From: Pseudoduganella albidiflava
Lineage (GTDB): Bacteria; Pseudomonadota; Gammaproteobacteria; Burkholderiales; Burkholderiaceae_D
Reading direction: 5' to 3'
NCBI RefSeq assembly: GCF_004322755.1
Contig: NZ_CP036401.1
Location: 1-64,000, forward strand
Length of the DNA stretch: 64,000 bases
Both the position numbers and the translations under genes were made by a program. Below are positions 26,095-34,326 of this stretch, one piece after another. The notes beneath the pieces are model-generated. The model was not told where the DNA came from. It ran no database searches and worked only from the letters and a program-made list of their open reading frames with translations. The number at the start of each line of letters is the position of its first letter. The stretch's first letter is position 1.

Positions 26095-27792
26095 TTACAG
26101 CAGCCCCAGTACCGGATAGCGGCGCCACTCCGGCTCCGCGTGCCGCGCGCAATTGTGCAGGATGAAGTCCAGCACGGCTTCCTGGTTCGACAGCAGCGCC
26201 GGGTTGGCGGCCTTCCAGGCTTCGAACCTGGTCTTCAGCGCCGGCTCTTCTTCCAGCAGCTGGACAGCGAGATCCTCGAACACGTAGTCCGAGATCGCTT
26301 CCTTCTTTTCCAGCACGGAGTTGAAGAAGCCCCAGCGGAAGAAGCTGTCGTGCGCCTGCGGCTCCAGCGTTTCGACGGCGTAGCGGGCATTGTCCTGGTC
26401 CAGCGGCACGATCCAGTCGCCGGCGTGCAGCGTAAAGGTAGCGGTGCGCGCTTCGACATCGACCACGTCATGGAACATGTGGCCCTCGTAGGCGGTGGCG
26501 CGGGTCGACAGTTCGCCGATGTGGTAATAGCGCGCCTCGGCCTGGCGTTCCTCCGCCACGCGCGTCATCTGCACGCCGTTCCATTGCAGCCGCTCGACCA
26601 CTTCGCGCCACGCCTGCGGGATCACATAGGCTTTCGGCACCTGCACGACCGAATCGGGCAGGAAGCTGTTGAAGTACGGAATATCCTTCTCGTAGGGCTT
26701 GCTGCGGTCGTACGACAGCCGCGTGTAGTTGCCCAGCACGCTACCATGGCGGCGCGCTTCGTAACCCTTGAAGCGGAAGGTGGATGGCGTGCCGGCCATC
26801 TTCCACGTGACCGGCCATGCCCTCTGCTGGCGCTGGGCGGCTTTCGCTTCGCGGCGCAGGCGCTGGATGGTGTCCGCGTGCCGCACCGTGAATTCGCGCG
26901 TCACGTCCAGCAGGGTGCGCATCGATTCGTAGCGGTCCCTGAACGGCTTCAGCATGTGCGTTTCCGGCATGAAGCCGATGATGTTGTGCAGCGCCGTGAA
27001 GCCGGTGGAGAAGCGCGGCACTTCGAGGAATTCGGCGATGCCGTCGTCCGGCGTGTCCCGCACCGGATTCACGTACGGGCAGGTGGGCCAGCCGCGCGCT
27101 TCCATCTCCGCGTAGATGTGCGGCAGCATGGTGTCGCGCAGGAAGGGGCCGAGACCGGAACCCAGCTTGTCGGCCTGGGTGTGGATCAGCGTCATCGTGT
27201 ACGTGTAGTCGGCGCCGTTCGACGTGTGGGTGTCGACCATCACGTCCGGGTCCCAGGCGGTGATCAGTTCATTGAAGAAGCGCGCGTTCAGCGTATCGCA
27301 CTTGATGAAGTCGCGGTTCAGGTCCAGGTGGCGGCTGTTGCCGCGGAAGCCGAACAGTTCCGGGCCTTCCTGGTTCGGCCGCGACGTGTTCGCGCGATTG
27401 AGGGCGCCGTCCACGTTATAGACCGGCACGAACAGCAGCACGGTATCGCCCAGCGTGGCCAGCTTCGCCGGATCGAAGCAGAAGTCGCGCACGATCGCCA
27501 TGCAGGCGTCGATGCCTTCCGGCTCGCCCGGGTGGATGCCGTTGTTGTTGAAGTAGACCGGGCGGCCGGCGCGCTTGATCGCCTCGCGCTCGAACACGCC
27601 GTCCGCGCTCACCACGCCCACGTGCAGCGGGATGCCGCCATCGGATACTCCTGCCTGCCGGAAGCTCAGTACCTTCGGAAAGCGGCGCGCCAGTTCTTCG
27701 TAGAACGCGATGCAGTCGGACCACAGCGTGGTCTGGTTCTGGTTGCCTTTTTCGTAAGGCGTGGGCATGGAAGCGAGCGATTCGGGGTGCAT
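26095..27792 (-). CDS. M14-family zinc carboxypeptidase-like protein
   Basis: A 565-residue metallopeptidase. The zinc motif HPGEPEG (HxxE) lies near residue 88 and the third ligand His in VDTHTSNG about 100 residues later; NRDF and NVDG segments are also typical of M14. No signal peptide is seen, so it is probably cytoplasmic. The Met at 27792 is taken as start; the alternative at 27768 (MPTPYEKGN) is possible. Lead gene of an M14-FUSC-YkgJ run. Substrate unknown. Confidence 0.82.
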   Translation of the reverse strand: MHPESLASMPTPYEKGNQNQTTLWSDCIAFYEELARRFPKVLSFRQAGVSDGGIPLHVGVVSADGVFEREAIKRAGRPVYFNNNGIHPGEPEGIDACMAIVRDFCFDPAKLATLGDTVLLFVPVYNVDGALNRANTSRPNQEGPELFGFRGNSRHLDLNRDFIKCDTLNARFFNELITAWDPDVMVDTHTSNGADYTYTMTLIHTQADKLGSGLGPFLRDTMLPHIYAEMEARGWPTCPYVNPVRDTPDDGIAEFLEVPRFSTGFTALHNIIGFMPETHMLKPFRDRYESMRTLLDVTREFTVRHADTIQRLRREAKAAQRQQRAWPVTWKMAGTPSTFRFKGYEARRHGSVLGNYTRLSYDRSKPYEKDIPYFNSFLPDSVVQVPKAYVIPQAWREVVERLQWNGVQMTRVAEERQAEARYYHIGELSTRATAYEGHMFHDVVDVEARTATFTLHAGDWIVPLDQDNARYAVETLEPQAHDSFFRWGFFNSVLEKKEAISDYVFEDLAVQLLEEEPALKTRFEAWKAANPALLSNQEAVLDFILHNCARHAEPEWRRYPVLGLL

Positions 27793-28156
27793 GGTCTGGA
27801 TCTCAGGAGCATTGACGGGAACGGCGGCACCGGGTAGGCGGCCGAGCCGCGATTGTAGCATCGCAACCCTTGTGGCAAGGGCGCCGCAGCGGCCCGGAAA
27901 CGTGTGGAGGCGGCCCGCGAAAGCGTGCTATCAACGGCGTTTTCAACAGGAGGAAATCCCGCGCCGCTTCCCCGGCGTGGACCTGGCGCGGGGGCTGGCG
28001 GAAAAGGTCGGTTACCTGAAGCATGGTGAAACATACCGCTTCGCGCCCGTGAAGGCGGCGCGCTGACAGGGCGCTGGCCATCCGGCACGGTCTTTGCGCC
28101 AGTTCATCGTTCAACCGGGTCCGGCATGGTAACTGTGGGGTTTCCCCGGAGGCCCC
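27793..28156. other. 364-bp intergenic region without a convincing gene
   Basis: The region separates the divergent M14 and MBL-like genes and must hold their promoters, but none stands out. AGGAGG at about 27950 looks like a strong ribosome site, followed only by a GTG near 27977 that would encode about 30 residues ending at 28066 (VDLARGLAEKVGYLKHGE...). This could be a remnant or a small gene; support is weak. Confidence 0.4.
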
Positions 28157-28906
28157 ATGAAGATCCCGCCAGCGCCGTGCCCTTTGCTGCCGTGCTTGTC
28201 GATGTTCTTGCTGTCGTTGTTGCTATGGAGCGTGCTATGGAGCGCCACCCCGGTGCATGCCGCCGACGTGCCGCGCTACCGGATCACCATCCCGTCCGGC
28301 ATGGCGCGCCAGGAGCCCGGCGGGATAGTGCGGTTCTTCGGCGCCGCCACCGCGCTGCTGCGCGTGCGCGGGCTGTCCATCCTGGTCGATCCCGGCACCG
28401 ACGGCGCACTGTCGGCGTCGGACATGGCGGGAATCGACCTGGTGCTGCTGTCGAATCCGGACTGGAGTGGCTTGGCAAGATGGGGAAGCGGAGCGGGGTG
28501 GGGCGGGCGGCCGGTGGTGGCGATGGCGGGCACCGCCGAACGCCTGCGCAGCCATGGCATCCACAGCGTTTATCCGCTGGAAACCTGGGAAGGCATCACG
28601 GTCCGCAAGGGCGATACCCGGCTGCGCCTGACGTCGATGCCCGATCCGCTGGGCATGCGGCCGGCGCGGCTGGCGGCCATGCTGGATTTCGGGCCATCCT
28701 GCCGGGTGCTGGTCAACCATGGCGAGCTGTCGGCCGACGAGATCGGCCTGATTCCGCAACGGTTCCCGGGGGCCCGGCTGGCCTTGCTGCGCCAGGCCGG
28801 CGCGCCGCTGCTGCTGGCGATGGAACAGGACCGGCGCGAACCGGTGCCCGCGCACGCCGTGGCGCACGGCGAGTCCTACCGCTTCGGCTCGCCCACCTGC
28901 CAGTAG
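28157..28906 (+). CDS. Exported metallo-beta-lactamase-fold protein lacking the metal-binding histidines
   Basis: A 249-residue protein with a long N-terminal signal peptide ending near HAAD. The body has the UlaG/MBL pattern: IVRFFGAATALLRVRGLSILVDPGTDG, then IDLVLLSNPDWSG where active members have a THxHxDH motif, then LVNHGELSADEIG. The first histidines are replaced by Asn, Asp and Ser, so a hydrolase activity is doubtful. GGAGG lies upstream. A 12-bp tandem duplication in the signal peptide encodes LWSV-LWSA. Neighbours give no function. Confidence 0.65.
   Translation: MKIPPAPCPLLPCLSMFLLSLLLWSVLWSATPVHAADVPRYRITIPSGMARQEPGGIVRFFGAATALLRVRGLSILVDPGTDGALSASDMAGIDLVLLSNPDWSGLARWGSGAGWGGRPVVAMAGTAERLRSHGIHSVYPLETWEGITVRKGDTRLRLTSMPDPLGMRPARLAAMLDFGPSCRVLVNHGELSADEIGLIPQRFPGARLALLRQAGAPLLLAMEQDRREPVPAHAVAHGESYRFGSPTCQ
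28222..28245 (+). repeat. 12-bp in-frame tandem duplication in a signal peptide
   Basis: GCTATGGAGCGT is followed by GCTATGGAGCGC, lengthening the hydrophobic core of the MBL-like protein's signal peptide by four residues. Confidence 0.85.
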
Positions 28907-28934
28907 CTTGTTGCCAGCAACTTGTTGCCAGCAG
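28907..28934 (+). repeat. 14-bp tandem duplication immediately after a stop codon
   Basis: CTTGTTGCCAGCAA then CTTGTTGCCAGCAG, beginning at the base after the TAG of the MBL-like gene and ending 15 bases before the convergent FMN reductase stop. Confidence 0.85.
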
Positions 28935-28949
28935 CCTACTGCCCGTGGC

Positions 28950-29507
28950 TTACTTCTTCGCGTTGGCGTCCACCCACTGCGCGAACGCGGCCACGAACTT
29001 GCCGATCAGTTCCCTGGTCTGGTCGTTGTTGATGCTGCCGTCCTCGCCCAGGTAGTTGGGCGAACCGCCGATGTAGAGTTCCGGCGCCGGCATCACCGGC
29101 ACGTTCAGGAACACCACGGCCTGGCGCGTGTTGTGGTTGGCGCCGAAGCCGCCCTGGGCGCCCGGCGATTGCGACACGACGGCGGCCGGCTTGCCATCCC
29201 ATACGCTGTGGCCCCATGGGCGCGAACCGACGTCGATCGCGTTCTTCAGCGCGCCGGAAATCGTGCGGTTGTATTCCGGTGTGAAGAACAGCACGGCGTC
29301 GGCGCCCTTGAGCTTGTCGCGGAACGCGGTCCAGGCTTCGGCCGGCGTGTTGGCATCGTCCAGGTCCTGGTTGTACAGCGGCATGTCCAGCTCGACCAGC
29401 TCGCCTTCCAGCGAAGGCGGCAGCATGCTGATGACCGCCTGGGCGTATTTGCGGGTCAGCGATTCCTTGCGCAGGCTGCCGACGAGGACAGCGACTTTCT
29501 TTGCCAT
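28950..29507 (-). CDS. NAD(P)H-dependent FMN reductase
   Basis: A 185-residue flavodoxin-like protein of the ChrR/YieF/azoreductase group. The FMN phosphate loop reads VLVGSLRKESLTRKYA, and the flavin-ring loops are TPEYNRTISGALKNAIDVGS and SPGAQGGFGA. It transfers two electrons from NAD(P)H to quinones, chromate or azo compounds; the natural substrate is not evident. The ATG at 29507 has AGGAG upstream; the longer frame is ignored. Convergent with the MBL-like gene. Confidence 0.88.
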   Translation of the reverse strand: MAKKVAVLVGSLRKESLTRKYAQAVISMLPPSLEGELVELDMPLYNQDLDDANTPAEAWTAFRDKLKGADAVLFFTPEYNRTISGALKNAIDVGSRPWGHSVWDGKPAAVVSQSPGAQGGFGANHNTRQAVVFLNVPVMPAPELYIGGSPNYLGEDGSINNDQTRELIGKFVAAFAQWVDANAKK

Positions 29508-29547
29508 GCGTTTTCTCCTGAGTTGCGTGTGAAAAATACAATGTACC

Positions 29548-30438
29548 TCAAGCGGGCGCGATGTGCCGGCATGCCGCCAATTCGGCATGAATGAAGCGCA
29601 TCAATGCCCGCACCCGCGCCGTGTTGCGCAGGTCACGGTGGCATAGTAACCAGAGCCGGGTGTCGAAACGCCGATCGGGATCCGCCAGCCGCACCAGTCC
29701 GGTACGTTCCTCCGCCAGAAGGCAGAGCAGCGGGGCCACGCCGAAGCCCGCCGTCACCGCATCCGCCATCGTCACGAGGCTGTCCGCTTGCAACGCGATG
29801 CGTGCCGGCGGCACGTGCTCCGCCATCCACTGCGCGATGGCGAGATGGGCCAGGCTGTCGTCGAGGCCCACCCACTGGTGCCTGGCCCAGTCGCCGCGGC
29901 CGATGCCTTCGCGCTGCGCCCGGTCCAGGTAATCGCGCGACGCATACAGCGCGGTGGCCACGCTGCCGAGTTCGCGGCCCACCAGGCTGTCGGGCGGCGT
30001 GTTCGACGGGCGCAGCGCCACGTCGGCTTCGCGCCGCGTGAGGTTCAGGAAGCTGTTGTTGACCACCAGCTGCAGCGCCACGTGCGGATGCTGCTCGCGG
30101 AAGCGCTGCAGCACGGGCACCAGGAGCGGGCACAGCGTGTCGGTGGTGGTCAGGCGGATGGGGCCGGAGAGCGCTTCGTCGAGCCCCGCCAGCGTGCGCG
30201 CGGCGGCATCGATCTGCTCTTCCACGGACAGCAGGCGCTCGCGCAGGTTCTCGCCCGCCGCGGTTGGCGCATAGCCCGTTTGCAGCCGTTCGAACAGGCG
30301 CACGCCGAGCGTGCGTTCGAGGCTGTCCAGGCGGCGCAAGACCGTCGAATGATTCACTTTCAGCTCGCGCGCGGCGGCCGCGATGCTGCCGGTGCGCACG
30401 ACGGCGACAAAGGTATGCAGCTCTTCCCAGTTATGCAT
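29548..30438 (-). CDS. LysR-family transcriptional regulator
   Basis: A 296-residue regulator. The N-terminal winged helix-turn-helix is typical (ELHTFVAVVRTGSIAAAARELKVNHSTVLRRLDSLE), followed by the linker helix and a periplasmic-binding-protein-like effector domain. It is divergent from the GST-SMR pair with 85 bp between start codons, the normal arrangement for a LysR protein controlling its neighbours. A direct repeat ATGCGTT occurs twice in that gap. Effector unknown. Confidence 0.9.
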   Translation of the reverse strand: MHNWEELHTFVAVVRTGSIAAAARELKVNHSTVLRRLDSLERTLGVRLFERLQTGYAPTAAGENLRERLLSVEEQIDAAARTLAGLDEALSGPIRLTTTDTLCPLLVPVLQRFREQHPHVALQLVVNNSFLNLTRREADVALRPSNTPPDSLVGRELGSVATALYASRDYLDRAQREGIGRGDWARHQWVGLDDSLAHLAIAQWMAEHVPPARIALQADSLVTMADAVTAGFGVAPLLCLLAEERTGLVRLADPDRRFDTRLWLLCHRDLRNTARVRALMRFIHAELAACRHIAPA

Positions 30439-30523
30439 GGATGCACAATCACTATGCGTTATTTGGGAATTCTAATGCGTTCCCGCAGTAGCCATACTGC
30501 CGCATCACTTCAGGAGAATGCCC

Positions 30524-31129
30524 ATGCTTACCTTCTACACCGCCGCCACGCCGAACGGCCACAAGATCGCCATCGCGCTTCACGAACTGGACATGCCGCA
30601 CGAAATACGCCGGGTGGATCTCGCGGCCGGCGAACAGCACCTGGCGCCCTTCGCCGACATGAGCCCGAACCACAAGATTCCGCTGATCGTCGACGATGGC
30701 CCGCCCATCTTCGAATCCGGGGCGATCCTGTTCCATCTCGCAGGCAAGTCAGGCCGCCTGTTGCCGGACGGGGAGGAAGGCCGCAGCGTCGTGCTGCAAT
30801 GGCTGTTCCTGCAGGCCGCGCATATCGGGCCGATGCTGGGACAGCTATGGTATTTCCGCCATGCGGATGGAGCGCTGAACGAAGGGGCGTTGCAACGCTA
30901 TGGCGGCGAGGCAAGGCGGCTGTATGGCGTGGTCGAAAGGCAGCTGGCACGCCATGACTGGCTGGCCGGCGGCGACTATTCCATCGCCGATATCGCCGCC
31001 TGGCCCTGGCTGCGCGAACACGACACGCTGGGCATTTCGATGGCCGACTATCCAGCGACCACCGCGTGGCTGGCGAAGATCGCCGCGCGCCCCGCGGTGC
31101 GCGCGGCACTGGCGGCGCAGGGCGAATGA
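30524..31129 (+). CDS. Glutathione S-transferase
   Basis: A 201-residue cytosolic GST resembling the YfcG/YghU-like group. The thioredoxin-like N-domain (FYTAATPNGHKIAIALHEL, NHKIPLIVDDGPPIFESGAIL) carries the cis-Pro and the ES glutathione-binding pair; the helical C-domain ends IADIAAWPWLREH. The ATG at 30524 is chosen because AGGAG is 7 bases away (only one base from the ATG at 30518). Its stop is one base before the SMR gene, so the two are coupled and probably controlled by the divergent LysR protein. Confidence 0.88.
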   Translation: MLTFYTAATPNGHKIAIALHELDMPHEIRRVDLAAGEQHLAPFADMSPNHKIPLIVDDGPPIFESGAILFHLAGKSGRLLPDGEEGRSVVLQWLFLQAAHIGPMLGQLWYFRHADGALNEGALQRYGGEARRLYGVVERQLARHDWLAGGDYSIADIAAWPWLREHDTLGISMADYPATTAWLAKIAARPAVRAALAAQGE

Positions 31130-31130
31130 C

Positions 31131-31448
31131 ATGGCGGCCTGGCTGTTATTGCTGGCGGCGGCACTGTCCGACGTGGCCATGGCCCTCGCCTTGAAGCATG
31201 CGGATGGCTGGACGCGGCTGTGGCCCAGCATCGTCGGCCTGGCCTGCGCGAACGGCGCCATCGTGCTGCTGACCTTGGCGTTACGGCATTTGCCAGTAGG
31301 CACCGCGTTCGCCGTCTTCACCGGCATCGGTGCCGCCGGCGTGGCCATGGCGGGGATCGTGCTGTACGGCGAGAGTGCCGCACCGCTCCGGCTGGCGCTC
31401 ATTGCCGGCATCGCGCTGTGCATCGCCGGGTTGAAATGGCTGACATGA
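31131..31448 (+). CDS. Small multidrug resistance (SMR)-fold transporter with altered binding residues
   Basis: A 105-residue, four-helix membrane protein. It aligns without gaps to EmrE (known from memory), including TRLWPS at 28-33 and the G65/G67 pair. The essential membrane glutamate E14 is Asp14, and Y40, Y60 and W63 are Ala, Phe and Phe. A proton-coupled exchange is still possible with Asp, but the substrate should differ from classical quaternary cations. It is coupled to the upstream GST. Confidence 0.78.
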   Translation: MAAWLLLLAAALSDVAMALALKHADGWTRLWPSIVGLACANGAIVLLTLALRHLPVGTAFAVFTGIGAAGVAMAGIVLYGESAAPLRLALIAGIALCIAGLKWLT

Positions 31449-31480
31449 AAAAAGCCACGCCCTTTGCAAGGCGTGGCTTT
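31448..31480. terminator. Bidirectional intrinsic terminator
   Basis: Stem GCCACGCC/GGCGTGGC with an 8-nt loop, A-run on the left and a short T-run on the right. It lies between the convergent SMR and S46 peptidase genes. Confidence 0.85.
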
Positions 31481-31500
31481 CAGGCCGGGAGCGGGAACGC

Positions 31501-33657
31501 TTATTCCGCGCCCATTTCTTTCAGCAGATTATCGGCCTTGTCCACATGCTTCATGTTCCACAGCATGTAGCGCAGGTCGACCTGGATGTCGCGGGTATTG
31601 GCCTGGTTGAAGTCCCAATCCGAGATGATCGAATCGAGCGTGCCGTCGAACGCCAGGCCGACCAGTTCGCCCTTCGCGTTCAGTGCCGCCGAACCCGAAT
31701 TGCCGCCGGTGATGTCCAGCGTGGCCAGGAAGTTCACCGGTACCGTCTTCAGTTTCGGATCGACATACTTGCCGAAGTCCTTGGCCTTGATCGCCTCCAG
31801 CTGCGCTTTCGGCGCATCGAACTCGCCCGTGCCGGTGTGCTTGGCCAGCACGCCCTTGACGGTGGTGAACGCGGTCCAGGTGCTGCCGTCGGCGCCATGG
31901 TCGCGGCCGGCGATGTTGCCGTAGGTGACGCGCAGCGTGCCGTTCGCGTCCGGATATACGGCGCGGCCCTTCGATTTCATGTAGGCGATCTTGGCCTTCA
32001 TGTAGCTGCCGTAAGCCTGCTGCAGCTTGCCGGCCAGCTCTTCTTCTTCCGCTTCGGCTTTCAGGTCGGCCTCGTACAGCGCCACGGCGGCCTTGATGAA
32101 GGCATCGCTGCTGCCCTGGAAGTCGGCCGGCTTCTTGTCCAGCCACTTGTCACGCTCGGCGGCGTCGGTCAGCTTCGTGCCCGCGTACAGCTTGTCCAGC
32201 GCCGCGGACAGCTCCGCGTCGCTCATGCCGGCGCGGATACCCAGTGCCGCGTTGAACGCCGCCTTCTGCTCGGCGGCAGGCTGCGCCAGGTAGTTCTTCA
32301 GGTGGTGCATGGCGATGGCCTTGTCCACCTTCGGATCGAAGGTACGCACCAGGCCGGCCACGCCGGACTTGATGCGCGGCAGGTCGCGCACCTGGTAGCC
32401 GGACTTGCGGTCGGCATCGGGCTTTTGCGTTTCGTTGGCCAGGCGGTACAGCGTGCGTGCCGTCGTCAACAGGCGCGGTTGTCCATAGCCGTAGTGGAAG
32501 TCGCGCTTGGCACCGGCGTCGCGCTCGGCGATCAGGTGCTCGACCTTGGTGATGTCGTCGGCGTATTCGGCCTTGCGCTTCGCGTCGGCGTTGATCCAGG
32601 TTTTCAGCTGTTCATGCTCGGCGGTCTTGCGCTGCAGGAAGTCGCTGTTGGCATACGAATCGATCATGCCCTGGCGGTTCTTGTAGTAGTTGTTGATGCT
32701 GGCGACCTGGCCGGCGTACTTCAGCGCCAGATCCTTGTTGCCCTTGGTTTCGCGGTCGATGATGGCCAGCGTTTCGCCGGATGCCTTGACGAACGACGGG
32801 TACGCATGGTCGAACGTGAACTGCACTTCCGACGGCAGGCGGTGGCGGTTGGTGCGGCCCGGGTAGCCCATCGCCATCACGAAATCGCCTTCCTTCACGC
32901 CTTCCTTGGCCAGCTTCAGCACATGCTTCGGCACGTAAGGAACGTTGTCCTTGCTGTAGTCGGCGGCCTTGCCATCCTTGCTCACATAGGCGCGGTAGAA
33001 ACCGTAGTCGCCCGTGTGGCGCGGCCACATCCAGTTGTCGGTATCGCCGCCGAACTTGCCCACGCCGGCGGGTGGCACATGCACCAGGCGCACGTCGCGG
33101 ATTTCCAGCTGCTTGATCTGGTAGAACTCCAGGCCGCCGTAGAACGACGACACCGTGCAGCGATGCCCCGGATCGGCCTCGCAGGCGGCCACCAGCGTTT
33201 TCTGGTTCTTCTCGATCGCATCGCTGCGCGCCTTGCCGGACAGCTTGGCCACTTCGGGCGTGACGATCTTGTCGGTCACGTTCAGCACTTCCTTCGTCAC
33301 GAACACGCGCGAGCCGGGTGCGGCGGGCAATTCCTCGCCCAGCGAGCGGGCCACGAAACCGTTGGCGAGCAAGTCGCGTTCCGGCGTGGAATTCTGCGCC
33401 ACGCTGTTGTACACGCAGTGGTGGTTGGTGACGACGAGCCCTTGCGGCGAAACGAACGATGCCGAGCAGCCGCCCAGGCTGACGATGGCGCCGGCCGGGA
33501 ATTCGGTCAGGCGCGTCAGGGTGTTCGGGTCGAGCTTCAGGCCGGCGGCCTTCAGCTGCTTGGCGATCTGCGGCAGCTGTTGCGGCATCCACATGCCTTC
33601 GTCGGCGTGGGCGGACGAGATGCTCATGATGGCGAGCGCGAGAAGTGATTTTTTCAT
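31501..33657 (-). CDS. S46-family dipeptidyl-peptidase, probably DPP7-type
   Basis: A 718-residue exported serine peptidase (signal peptide MKKSLLALAIMSISSAHA) that removes dipeptides from peptide N-termini in the periplasm. The chymotrypsin-like halves are seen: catalytic His in VTNHHCVYN (about residue 80) and catalytic Ser in TGGNSGSAALN. The residue 18 positions after that Ser is Gly (LAFDG), the feature known in DPP7 enzymes; DPP11 has Arg there. This predicts a preference for hydrophobic P1 residues. The Met at 33657 starts a proper signal peptide; upstream in-frame Met codons are ignored. Confidence 0.88.
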   Translation of the reverse strand: MKKSLLALAIMSISSAHADEGMWMPQQLPQIAKQLKAAGLKLDPNTLTRLTEFPAGAIVSLGGCSASFVSPQGLVVTNHHCVYNSVAQNSTPERDLLANGFVARSLGEELPAAPGSRVFVTKEVLNVTDKIVTPEVAKLSGKARSDAIEKNQKTLVAACEADPGHRCTVSSFYGGLEFYQIKQLEIRDVRLVHVPPAGVGKFGGDTDNWMWPRHTGDYGFYRAYVSKDGKAADYSKDNVPYVPKHVLKLAKEGVKEGDFVMAMGYPGRTNRHRLPSEVQFTFDHAYPSFVKASGETLAIIDRETKGNKDLALKYAGQVASINNYYKNRQGMIDSYANSDFLQRKTAEHEQLKTWINADAKRKAEYADDITKVEHLIAERDAGAKRDFHYGYGQPRLLTTARTLYRLANETQKPDADRKSGYQVRDLPRIKSGVAGLVRTFDPKVDKAIAMHHLKNYLAQPAAEQKAAFNAALGIRAGMSDAELSAALDKLYAGTKLTDAAERDKWLDKKPADFQGSSDAFIKAAVALYEADLKAEAEEEELAGKLQQAYGSYMKAKIAYMKSKGRAVYPDANGTLRVTYGNIAGRDHGADGSTWTAFTTVKGVLAKHTGTGEFDAPKAQLEAIKAKDFGKYVDPKLKTVPVNFLATLDITGGNSGSAALNAKGELVGLAFDGTLDSIISDWDFNQANTRDIQVDLRYMLWNMKHVDKADNLLKEMGAE

Positions 33658-33794
33658 GCGATGTAGAGGAGTAGTTGTAGGCGTCCCGATGATTGCCGCG
33701 GGTAACGTGGCGCGTGCAAGTATCCGCATCGCATTGCGATTCGTCAATCAGGAATTTCGGTAGCAAAACCGCATGATATTTGGTGTTCGGGCAT

Positions 33795-33822
33795 GAAAAA
33801 AGCCGGCCCTCGGGCCGGCTTC
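33795..33822 (-). terminator. Intrinsic terminator of the GlsB-like gene
   Basis: Stem GCCGGCCC/GGGCCGGC with a 2-nt loop and a run of six T on the minus strand. Confidence 0.85.
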
Positions 33823-33839
33823 CTGTACAGCACCTGCGG

Positions 33840-34109
33840 TTAGCGTGCTCGTCCGCGGAAGACGAGGTTCACGATGGCCAGCAGGATCACGGCGCCGAGG
33901 AACGACACCAGTAGCGAGAGTGGACTGAAATCGTCGGAATTGATGGTGCCCGTGCCGAACAGTGGCGACAGCAGCCAGCCGCCGAGCAAGGCACCGATGA
34001 TGCCGACCACTACGTTGAGGAACATCCCTTGTTGGGCGTCCGTTTTCATGACAAGGCTGGCGAGCCAGCCAATGATGCCGCCGATAACGATCCAGATGAT
34101 GAAGTTCAT
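33840..34109 (-). CDS. GlsB/YeaQ/YmgE-family stress-response membrane protein
   Basis: An 89-residue protein with three hydrophobic segments (about residues 3-20, 31-50 and 62-84) and the family pattern IIWIVIGGIIGWLASLVMKTDAQQG...NVVVGIIGALLGGWL. The family is linked to general stress and envelope functions. A GGGGAACG site precedes the ATG. It is divergent from the glycine-zipper stress protein, so both may share stress control. Confidence 0.88.
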   Translation of the reverse strand: MNFIIWIVIGGIIGWLASLVMKTDAQQGMFLNVVVGIIGALLGGWLLSPLFGTGTINSDDFSPLSLLVSFLGAVILLAIVNLVFRGRAR

Positions 34110-34326
34110 GCTCGTTCCCCTATATATCGTTGAGAAAAGAGACCGGGCCGTTCCAGCCCTGCCGTGATAAAAAGTGTAAGGGCGGGCGATGTTCGCAGTC
34201 CGTGCGCCAGCGTACGCTCCCGGCGCGGTTGGAGGCAAAGCTTGTCTTGGTGCGCAAACGTACAGAGAAGTGTTGTCGAAAAGCCTATCGTGGCTTCGTC
34301 AATCGACCTACACAAAGGAGACTCAC

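Noticed and set aside
27761..28066. 101-codon plus-strand frame between the M14 and MBL-like genes
   Set aside because: Starts within the M14 gene and has mixed composition. Only its last 30 codons look protein-like, so it was kept as a weak note rather than a gene.
31546..33648. 700-codon open frame antisense to the S46 peptidase
   Set aside because: Shadow of GC-rich codon use. The opposite frame has catalytic motifs and a signal peptide.
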